Assembly (NCBI GenBank): GCA_013285405.1
Contig: CP053446.1
Span: 2,465,001 to 2,529,000, forward strand
Source: Ignavibacteriota bacterium
Lineage (GTDB): Bacteria > Bacteroidota > Ignavibacteria > Ignavibacteriales > Ignavibacteriaceae
DNA length: 64,000 nucleotides
Direction of reading: 5' to 3'
Positions 49,446 through 55,927 of the stretch are shown here, piece after piece; position 1 is the first letter of the stretch, and each line of letters starts with the position of its first letter. The notes under the pieces were generated by a model, which searched no databases, was not told the origin of the DNA, and was given only the letters and a program-made list of their open reading frames with translations. Made by a program: the position numbers and the translations under genes.

Positions 49446-49515
49446 TGAAATGAACTCTTAAATTCAAATAATCAATTATTACTCAAATTTAAGGATAAAT
49501 GAGATTGTTAGCACT
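49364..49515. repeat. 152-bp duplicated segment, copy 1 (glnE 5' end)
   Basis: Covers the first 27 codons of glnE, its leader and its promoter. The same 152 bp recur at 52477-52628 with five substitutions, all transitions, and no gaps. This copy is in the native glnE context and is presumably the source. Confidence 0.93.
49477..49515 (-). promoter_or_regulatory. Probable glnE promoter, 39-bp repeat copy 1
   Basis: On the minus strand it has TAAATTTG (49491-49484) as -7 element, with GTG 20 bases upstream (49514-49512) in place of TTG. The start would be near 49478, a 33-base leader before glnE. Three near-identical copies occur at 51665, 52590 and 53455; this one differs only at one base (A for G). 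Confidence 0.55.
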
Positions 49516-49566
49516 GGGGTTGGATGATGTTATAGTAATGACTTTTTGATAATACCGTTTTTTAAT

Positions 49567-49800
49567 TTAATCTTTATTTTCTTCAATGATTTTATCAACT
49601 AATTTTTTTTCCCCAACAATACTCTCATCGCCAAAGAATCGTGATACTTCCATATGTCCATCATCGAAAACGTCTATTTCTGTTCTCTCACCAACAATAG
49701 TTAAACTAACACGAATAGTGTCTGGTCTACTTCTTCCAAGAGTGAAAAAAATGTGCGCATCTTCTAATTTTTGAAGTAGTTCATATAGTGGATGACTCAT
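49567..49800 (-). CDS. Conserved small hypothetical protein
   Basis: A 77-aa soluble protein. LYELLQKLEDAHIFFTLGRSR and IDVFDDGHMEVSRFFGDES read like a conserved small family known only as hypothetical. There is no signal peptide or metal motif. It lies alone between the glnE promoter and a Bro-N gene, on the minus strand, as do all genes of this accessory stretch. Function unknown; a partner role in a small defence or toxin module is possible but unsupported. Confidence 0.7.
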   Translation of the reverse strand: MSHPLYELLQKLEDAHIFFTLGRSRPDTIRVSLTIVGERTEIDVFDDGHMEVSRFFGDESIVGEKKLVDKIIEENKD

Positions 49801-50009
49801 ATGCGTAAATTATTCTTCTTTTCTTAAAATATAAATTTCAAATTCAGATTTTTTAGTAAATAGTTTTGAACTTGGAACATTTAGTGATATAAAAACGAAT
49901 CATTATGATTAGGTTTTATATTAACGATATTCATTACGAATATCCTCAATCTCTCAAAAACAATCAACAAAAATTTAAGAATGATAAACTTTAGCCATAT
50001 TAGTCGTAA

Positions 50010-50858
50010 TTATTTGTTAAACTTGTTCTTGTTTACAGGAGGTAAAAAATTATCCCCGGTTACTACGTTTCTACCGGTTTTTTGTTCAAGAGCTTTCCTT
50101 GCATCTTTAGCAATTTTCCCTCCTTTTTTTGCAGGGATTTTATTTTCTTCAATTCCTTCAGCATTTTCAGATTCTGCTATCTGCCTTGTCGAAAGCTCTG
50201 CAAGAGCAGTAAAAATAAGCTCCGCTTCACTCATGTGATCCCGCAGATTCTGGGTCTTTAATCCTTTGAGAGATTTATGCTCCTTAACAGTTAAGTCGCT
50301 CCATTCTTTATGGATAATATTTGTAAGTATTGCAAACTCATCATCTTTTTTAACGCCATGTTTATCCCAATAGTCAGTCAGCTTATTGCGAGTTTCCTGT
50401 CCAAGCATACGTTGTTGAATCCACTTTTTGCTTCTTCCTTGTTTCTGCCAATATTCGCGTGAACGGTTTAGTGCTATTGCCGGATCATTCATTTCTTCAA
50501 TTCTTTGATAGCCAACTTTAGCAAGCCAAAGCTTTATTGGTTCAGCTTTTTTGCTTGGAACTGATTGAACGATACGAAGAATTGTTTCAACATCTGCTAC
50601 GTCGGTTTCTCTCATTTTTCCATCCTGTGCAGTCATTTTCAACCGGTGACAATTTGTCACCACTTCACTTCCTTCACTTTTAAGTCGTTCACTAAGTTTG
50701 TTCCAGTATTTTCTAGCTGTTTGAAAATCATGCTGCTCAGTTAGTGCAGCAACAATATCAATTACAGAAAAATACCAGGTTTCTCTTTCTTCATCATAAT
50801 GGCGGCGGATTTTAAAAGTTTCAAATATTGCAAGTGATTTGTTTTGATTTTCTTTCAT
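50010..50858 (-). CDS. Bro-N domain protein with DinD-like C-terminus
   Basis: A 282-aa protein. The N-terminal Bro-N domain (ETWYFSVIDIVAALT, ARKYWNKLSERLK, ADVETILRIVQSVPS) is the DNA-binding domain of phage and baculovirus antirepressors. The C-terminal 110 residues (NLRDHMSEAELIFTALAELS, NKIPAKKGGKIAKDARKALE, VVTGDNFL) resemble the C-terminus of DinD-type damage-inducible proteins. It is common as a lone mobile gene in bacterial chromosomes. 254 bases of unassigned AT-rich DNA separate it from the HTH pseudogene upstream. Confidence 0.85.
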   Translation of the reverse strand: MKENQNKSLAIFETFKIRRHYDEERETWYFSVIDIVAALTEQHDFQTARKYWNKLSERLKSEGSEVVTNCHRLKMTAQDGKMRETDVADVETILRIVQSVPSKKAEPIKLWLAKVGYQRIEEMNDPAIALNRSREYWQKQGRSKKWIQQRMLGQETRNKLTDYWDKHGVKKDDEFAILTNIIHKEWSDLTVKEHKSLKGLKTQNLRDHMSEAELIFTALAELSTRQIAESENAEGIEENKIPAKKGGKIAKDARKALEQKTGRNVVTGDNFLPPVNKNKFNK

Positions 50859-51112
50859 AGGAGTCTCAAAATTAATTTTATTTATAAACTCTTTTATTTC
50901 TTTAATTATAAGAAAAACTATTTAAAGCCGTTAAGCAAATTTTCCACAAATAATTCTCATATACATCTCAATTATTATCTGTCGTACAAACTTTCCCAAT
51001 CTAAAAACAATATTCAATAAAATTTTTGGAAAATATTTATTGTGTATGAAACCGATAAATCGGATAATGAATTGAAAAGTTTTAATAACCGTTTCAACGG
51101 TTTTTAATCGAA

Positions 51113-51403
51113 TTACGAAATCGAAATACTAATTTGCTTCTTAAGCCCGACTTCAATTATTCTGCTAAAAGTGGAAAATTGAATATCACTTTTCCCGGCT
51201 TCTATTCTTGATATATAACTTTTTTTCGTTCCGGTTTTTTCCGCAAACTGTTCCTGTGTTAGATTGGCTTACTTTCTTTCCTCTTTCAGCATTTTTCCAA
51301 GTCTGAAAGCGAGTGATTCAGCTTCAAACTTTTCTCGACTTGCAGTTCCTTTTCTGCCATATCGTTTGTTTAAATGCTCTTCGAATGAAGTTAACTTTTT
51401 CAT
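51113..51403 (-). pseudogene. XRE-type HTH antitoxin, interrupted by a stop codon
   Basis: Read from ATG 51403, the frame encodes MKKLTSFEEHLNKRYG, continues to KMLKEERK, meets TAA at 51271-51269 (codon 45), then goes on in the same frame with ANLTQEQFAEKTGTKKSYIS and RIEAGKSDIQFSTF to a stop at 51113. Together these 96 codons form an HTH_3 DNA-binding protein of the HigA antitoxin kind. A CAA-to-TAA change would explain the break. KFNERGIIST with a stop overlapping the ATG just upstream looks like the tail of a lost toxin gene. Too broken to appear as one ORF. Confidence 0.8.
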
Positions 51404-51508
51404 TAAGTGCTTATTATTCCTCTTTCATTAAATTTTCTCAACTAAATTACTCTGTGAAACTTCCTAAATCTTCAAATCACAAACAACAAGAATTTTAAGA
51501 AAATTATG

Positions 51509-51651
51509 AACTCACCCTTATCCCTCTCTTAACAAGAGAGGGAATTATTTTCAATAAAACGTAAAATGAAAATTTTTCTGTCAGTAAAAATAATTGAATG
51601 GAATTCTAATGATAATCCCTTCTCTTCTGAAGAGAAGGGTAGGGATGAGTT
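51509..51651. mobile_element. MITE-like element, copy 1
   Basis: A 143-bp non-coding unit with imperfect terminal inverted repeats: AACTCACCCTTATCCCTCTC at the left and the complement of GGGTAGGGATGAGTT at the right. Each end also forms its own hairpin (CCCTCTCTT/AAGAGAGGG and CCCTTCTCTT/AAGAGAAGGG). No transposase is encoded. The 323 bases between 51404 and 51726 hold this element and the promoter copy but no gene. Confidence 0.55.
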
Positions 51652-51664
51652 AGACTAATTGTTC

Positions 51665-51703
51665 TATTACTCAAATTTAAGGATAAATGGGATTGTTAGC
51701 ACT
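51665..51703 (-). promoter_or_regulatory. 39-bp promoter repeat, copy 2
   Basis: Same sequence as the glnE promoter except one base, with TAAATTTG and the spaced GTG on the minus strand. It points at the HTH pseudogene and Bro-N gene. Confidence 0.5.
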
Positions 51704-51726
51704 TATAGGCAGTAAAAAGCAGCTAA

Positions 51727-52116
51727 TTATTTTTTAACTAACCTGTTGACATCGTTTAAAACTCTTTCAGCGAATGAAAATGATTCCTTGCAAATCTTTT
51801 CATCAGGATAAAAATCAGGAAGTGCACTTCCGATTGGATACTTTGTTGGCAGATAAATGCTATCGAGAAAATCACATTCGTCATCAGTTAGTTTTATATT
51901 AACATCATATTTCAATAAAATAGTTTTCAGTTCCATTATGTTATGTGTTTTCTTAAATGGTATTTCATTTTCTATAAAGAGAGTTTTTAAAGCTTTCTCA
52001 ATTGATTGTTGAACGGATTGAAGACAGGGATTGAAAAGTTTGCTTTCAAGTAGGACTTTTGCAGCTTTAAGATTTTCTTCTGAATATATAAGCCAGTTTT
52101 TAGTTTCCTCTTGCAT
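51727..52116 (-). CDS. HEPN domain protein (toxin of MNT/HEPN pair)
   Basis: A 129-aa helical HEPN protein: WLIYSEENLKAAKVLLESK, LQSVQQSIEKALKTLFIENE and KTHNIMELKTILLKY match the family in order. HEPN proteins of this group are often RNases paired with a nucleotidyltransferase antidote. The Rx4-6H catalytic motif is not obvious; IYLPTKYP stands where many relatives have a YxxxRYP segment, so activity is uncertain. ATG 52116 has GGAG upstream and overlaps the MNT gene by 17 bases. Its last 131 bp are duplicated at 53517-53647. Confidence 0.88.
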   Translation of the reverse strand: MQEETKNWLIYSEENLKAAKVLLESKLFNPCLQSVQQSIEKALKTLFIENEIPFKKTHNIMELKTILLKYDVNIKLTDDECDFLDSIYLPTKYPIGSALPDFYPDEKICKESFSFAERVLNDVNRLVKK

Positions 52117-52399
52117 AAATAATTTCTCCGTTAGTAACTTCATTTAAGAAAAAGTTATTATCATTTTTCTTTGAGATCGGAAATATATCTATTGCAATTT
52201 CTTTTGAAATATTTCTTATCAGCTTTCTGTATTTCAATGCAAGAGTTAGATAATTTTCATTGCTGTTTTGAATTACAGCAATATCAATGTCATTTGGTGT
52301 ATTGCTTTTATTAAACGAGCCAAAGACAATAATTTTTTCAATTTCTCTTTGCTCCTTTAACGAATTTACAATTCTATTTTTTAATTCAGCTTTGTTCAT
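52100..52399 (-). CDS. MNT-type nucleotidyltransferase (antitoxin of MNT/HEPN pair)
   Basis: A 99-aa minimal nucleotidyltransferase. GSF near residue 28 and NDIDIAV near residue 36 form the GSx10DxD catalytic signature. Such proteins neutralise HEPN toxins by adding AMP to a tyrosine. It precedes and overlaps the HEPN gene, the usual order. It is headed by a truncated glnE 5' end and the promoter at 52590-52628. Confidence 0.9.
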   Translation of the reverse strand: MNKAELKNRIVNSLKEQREIEKIIVFGSFNKSNTPNDIDIAVIQNSNENYLTLALKYRKLIRNISKEIAIDIFPISKKNDNNFFLNEVTNGEIIYARGN

Positions 52400-52450
52400 A
52401 GTAATTACGGAATTTATTTACTTAAATATAGAACACGTTTATCTTATTTG

Positions 52451-52558
52451 CTAAATATCCGTTAACAGAACCTCTGCAAAATCCTGCGGTGGAAGTGAGC
52501 CGGCAGAAAAGCCGGCAAGCTTGTTTATAAAATTGTCAGATAATTTTTTTAATCGCAA
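52451..52558 (-). pseudogene. Truncated glnE 5' fragment
   Basis: Starts at the same TTG as glnE and encodes MRLKKLSDNFINKLAGFS and SLPPQDF, then leaves homology at 52477 and stops at TAG 52453-52451, giving a 35-aa peptide. It sits between promoter copy 3 and the MNT gene. The 342 bases between 52400 and 52741 contain only this fragment and the promoter. Confidence 0.85.
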
Positions 52559-52628
52559 TGAAATGAACTCTTAAATTCAAATAATCAATTATTACTCAAA
52601 TTTAAGGATAAATGGGATTGTTAGCACT
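52477..52628. repeat. 152-bp duplicated segment, copy 2
   Basis: Copy of 49364-49515 (147 of 152 identical by my alignment), displaced by 3113 bp. It includes the start of glnE and its promoter. Confidence 0.93.
52590..52628 (-). promoter_or_regulatory. 39-bp promoter repeat, copy 3
   Basis: Copy of the probable glnE promoter, with the same TAAATTTG and GTG elements. It would transcribe the truncated glnE start and then the MNT/HEPN pair. Confidence 0.5.
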
Positions 52629-52741
52629 TTGATATATTTATTAATTAAATGTGTTGTCGGAATAAATTGAATGGGTAATTCAAATTATTTGCATGATATT
52701 TAGATCATAAATTATAAACTGAAATACTAAATGGTTAATGT

Positions 52742-53218
52742 TCAAATTTGTTGCCACATCTGCTTATTAAATTCTGATATTTTATTCTTATTAAAACTCC
52801 CAAATACATAATGACTTATTATAATTATTAAATTACTTCTACCAAATATTTTTATTGCAACAAAAACATTATCTGCTGAATTCTCACCATTAATCTCAAC
52901 ATTATAGGATAAATTTTGCTCCTCATAAATTGGTTCATCAAAGCTAAAATTTCCATTACTTCTCAATTGTAATAGATTTATTCGAGCTTCAATATTTTTA
53001 ACTATCGTTTCAATAATGTTATCTTTTGACAATGGTGCCCTTTTAGCAATCTGATAAGTAATTTCAATCGTTTCTGTTTTGGATTTATGCATTAATGAAA
53101 TGTTTTGTTTATCAGAATTGTCTTCCCATTCACCATCGATTGAAAATGAGATGTATTCATCATTATAAATAGAATTATTCCCATCGAATAGTATTTTGGT
53201 CTTCTTTTTAAAAAACAT
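52742..53218 (-). CDS. Hypothetical protein of the accessory array
   Basis: A 158-aa soluble protein with no signal peptide. It is beta-rich in the middle (ISFSIDGEWEDN, TIEITYQIAK) with a C-terminal amphipathic helix (FNKNKISEFNKQMWQQI). The N-terminal MFFKKKTKILFDGN and the general fold pattern recall small immunity-type or DcrB/PsbP-like domains, but I cannot name a family. ATG 53218 with AGGTGA upstream is preferred to GTG 53227. It is flanked by promoter copies on both sides. Confidence 0.65.
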   Translation of the reverse strand: MFFKKKTKILFDGNNSIYNDEYISFSIDGEWEDNSDKQNISLMHKSKTETIEITYQIAKRAPLSKDNIIETIVKNIEARINLLQLRSNGNFSFDEPIYEEQNLSYNVEINGENSADNVFVAIKIFGRSNLIIIISHYVFGSFNKNKISEFNKQMWQQI

Positions 53219-53298
53219 ATCAATCACCTAAATATTTTCTTTCATCAAACTTCCTCAATCTTCAAATCACAATCAACAAGAATTTTAATAAAATTATG

Positions 53299-53441
53299 AA
53301 CTCACCCTTATCCCTCTCTTGCCAAGAGAGGGAATTATTTTCAATAAAACGTAAAATGAAAATTTTTCTGTCAGTAAAAATAATTGAATGGAATTCTAAT
53401 GATAATCCCTTCTCTTCTGAAGAGAAGGGTAGGGATGAGTT
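53299..53441. mobile_element. MITE-like element, copy 2
   Basis: Same 143-bp unit as at 51509-51651, carried within the 401-bp duplication rather than inserted independently; the left inner hairpin loop differs (GCC for AAC). Confidence 0.55.
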
Positions 53442-53454
53442 AGACTAATTGTTC

Positions 53455-53493
53455 TATTACTCAAATTTAAGGATAAATGGGATTGTTAGCACT
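53455..53493 (-). promoter_or_regulatory. 39-bp promoter repeat, copy 4
   Basis: Identical to copies 2 and 3, pointing at the 158-aa gene to its left across the MITE-like element. Confidence 0.5.
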
Positions 53494-53640
53494 TATAGGC
53501 AGTAAAAAGCAGCTAATTATTTTTTAACTAACCTGTTGACATCGTTTAAAACTCTTTCAGCGAATGAAAATGATTCCTTGCAAATCTTTTCATCAGGATA
53601 AAAATCAGGAAGTGCACTTCCGATTGGATACTTTGTTGGC

Positions 53641-54716
53641 AGATAAAGCCCGATTAGTATTACCGCAACAATTCCTCCAACAAATAAAATAAGCACTGGT
53701 TCAAGTAAGGAAGTAAGATTATCCAGGTAATGATCAAATTCACTACTATAGTAAATGCTCATTTGCATCAATACTTTGTCGAGCTCTGCACTTTCTTCGC
53801 CTGCAGCCAGTAATCTTGTAAACGTTGGGTCGAAGAATTGAGAAGACTTTACGTTTGAAGATAAAGTTTCCCCTTAAATTGTTTTCTTTAGTAGCAGGTC
53901 AATCTGGTTTTTGAATAAATGATTGGAGGTTATGTTTTTGGATATTTTAAGTGACTCTACTAACCCAACTTTGCTCTTTAATAATATTGCCATACTGAGC
54001 GAGAACCTCGCAAGCAAACCGGTTATATACATTTTAGAAACTACCGGTAATTTTACAAGAGATTTATCTACAAAATTTTTCTGGAACGATTCATTATTTT
54101 TTCCAAAATAAATTAATCCAGCAACCGACAGCAAAATAAAGAACAACAGAGTACTGTTATTTACGAGTCCCCTGCTCAGGATTAATAAAAGTTGAGTAAT
54201 AACAGGAAGATCTGCCTGCACGGATTGGAAAAGCCCTTCAAAAGTTGGGATGATGAATAGAAGCATAAACGTTACAACACCAACTGCGACCACAAGAACC
54301 ATTATTGGGTAACGCACTGCCTGCAGAATTTTACCTTTTAAACTTTGCATCTTTTGAAGATAGAGGGAATACTCAACAATCACCTCAGCAATTTCTCCTG
54401 TTTCTTCACCAACTTTTAAATTTGCAATAAATATATCCGCAAATTCACGTGGGTGTTTTGAAAAACTTTTTGAAAGGGAGGATCCACTTTTTATATCTTT
54501 AAGAATACTCTTTACAATAGCTTTCAACTTTTCATTTTTTGTCTGCTTTTGTATCAGCTCAAATGCCTGGATAACAGAAACCCGCGAGTATAAAAGAAGA
54601 CCCAATACTCTTGTAAACTCTACAATTTCCTTATGAGGAATTTTATTGAACAAAGTATTCCTGTTTTTAACATTTTTATAATTTACCTGAAGTATTTTAA
54701 CTTTTTGGAGGGTCAA
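53641..54716 (-). pseudogene. gspF: Type II secretion/type IV pilus GspF/PilC, decayed and fused to HEPN tail
   Basis: From 54716 the frame gives 280 residues of a GspF-type inner-membrane platform protein (VEFTRVLGLLLYSRVSVIQ, KVGEETGEIAEV, LQAVRYPIMVLVVAVGVVTF). A TAA at 53876-53874 interrupts it; the same frame continues with GETLSSNVKSSQFFDPTFTR, LLAAGEESAELDKVL and LLEPVLILFVGGIVAVILI. The expected C-terminus is then replaced at 53647 by the HEPN tail, giving a chimeric ORF that stops at 53517. The N-terminal domain is also missing. No other pilus or type II secretion gene is intact here, so this is a relic. Confidence 0.85.
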
Positions 54717-55178
54717 ATGAATCAGTATAATTACTGATATTTTTACTACGTAGTATCTCTGATAATAAATGAAATAACATCTAAACTCTGAAGTGCAAAA
54801 TTGTTCTATTATGGTTGGTTCATAAGAATGGATGATAAACTCTTACCCGGAATATTTACTCTCACTGTTTCAAGCAGGCAGTCTTCTCTTTCCAGAGAAA
54901 GACTTATTGTTAACAATGTCTACACATTTAACATTCTGTCAGAAAAAATAAATGAAATGTTGTACAATGCTAATAGGTCTCTCCCTTTGTAGGGGAGACT
55001 TGTCCGCCACTGGCAGAGATTAAAGAGAGTTCAAATAAATTCCCATCTTAAAAGAAAGTGAGACTTACTAAAGTATTAAATAAAGGAGATTATTAAATAA
55101 TAGATTTTCAGAGAAACAGTTTTCAAATGAAATTATGTAATTAACGCAATATATTTGATATCGTTTTTAAGTAGTAAA
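54717..55178. other. Degenerate non-coding stretch
   Basis: 462 bases without a convincing gene. A plus-strand ORF (54801-54992) encodes DDKLLPGIFTLTVSSRQSS and runs into the palindrome at 54977-54999, so it looks like a gene remnant. I do not recognise the family. Upstream of gspF the frame stays open but has no GspF similarity. Confidence 0.4.
54977..54999. repeat. Short REP-like palindrome
   Basis: GTCTCTCC and GGGGAGAC around CTTTGTA, followed by a GC-rich flank. Similar in kind to the GC-rich hairpins at 43991 and in the MITE-like elements. Confidence 0.4.
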
Positions 55179-55783
55179 CTATAGTTTATTTATTATATCA
55201 TTATTAATGATATTAATTATTTTGGTCATTTTCTTTGCTTCTTCAACTTGGTACAATTCTGGATTCACATAATGATAACATCTATATCCAAGATCATTGC
55301 CAATCTCAACTATATATAAGCTTCCATCTAAAATAACATTACTATGAATAACCACCTCTTCATCTGGTAAATTCAGAATATCATTTCCCATTAGCTTTGC
55401 CCATAAAAGTTTCGTTTCAATTAAATTACTATCTAGTAAATTTATCTCCGGTTTATATAAACCAACTATATCTAGAATTCTATCGAAGGAACTTTGTAAA
55501 TCATCCAGATAGTAAACACTCATAATATTATTTTTATTAACAATAAATACACCGTCACATCCATTTGAAACCGAATTCCAAATCCTCACTTCAAAATCAG
55601 AATCCTTAAACTCTTTTTTTGTAGGTCAGTTAAATCGTATTTTTCTGTGAAGTCTCTTGCAATTTCTTCATAACCAACTTTAAATGTAGAGTCATTGGGA
55701 GTAAAATTATAGTAGGATAATTGTCCAAAGATAGTGAATGTAGTACTCAACATGATAATCAACGCCATTATAAATAACTTCAT
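55179..55783 (-). pseudogene. Secreted hypothetical protein downstream of Rhs, frameshifted
   Basis: ATG 55783 begins a signal peptide (MKLFIMALIIMLSTTFTIFG) and a frame that ends at 55586. A second frame (55589 to 55179) continues without homology break if one A is added to the seven-A run on the minus strand (55620-55614): DLQKKEFKDSDFEVRIWNS. The joined protein is 201 aa, acidic, with no known motif. It follows the Rhs remnant on the same strand, where a partner or immunity gene would be expected, but immunity proteins are not usually exported. The frameshift may be a homopolymer sequencing error. Confidence 0.6.
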
Positions 55784-55927
55784 TGCGGTATTTTATATTG
55801 TTTGATTCTGTAATAAAGTAGTTATTCTTAGACTAAAAGATAATAAAAAATTTTAAACTAGATTATATTTTTTTTTGACATACATAAAGTTATAATAGAT
55901 AGCAAATCATAATTTACTATGATATCC

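Larger units (their letters stand above)
51457..51857. repeat. 401-bp duplicated segment, copy 1
   Basis: Repeated at 53247-53647 without gaps. The first 80 bp differ at several positions; from about 51541 on the two appear identical. The unit contains a MITE-like element, a 39-bp promoter copy and the last 131 bp of the HEPN gene. This copy, with the intact HEPN gene, is the likely source. Confidence 0.93.
53247..53647. repeat. 401-bp duplicated segment, copy 2
   Basis: Displaced by 1790 bp from copy 1. Its right part is a 131-bp piece of the HEPN gene 3' end that is joined in frame to gspF at 53647/53648. Confidence 0.93.

Noticed and set aside
49477-53493. The four 39-bp repeats as a CRISPR array or integron attC sites
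   Set aside because: Spacers would be 0.8-2.1 kb with genes in them, no cas genes are present, the repeats lack the attC inverted-repeat structure and core sites, and there is no integrase. Promoter duplication explains them better.
55611-55621. Programmed ribosomal slippage at the seven-A run
   Set aside because: No downstream stem-loop or Shine-Dalgarno stimulator is visible and the family is unknown, so a mutation or sequencing error is simpler.
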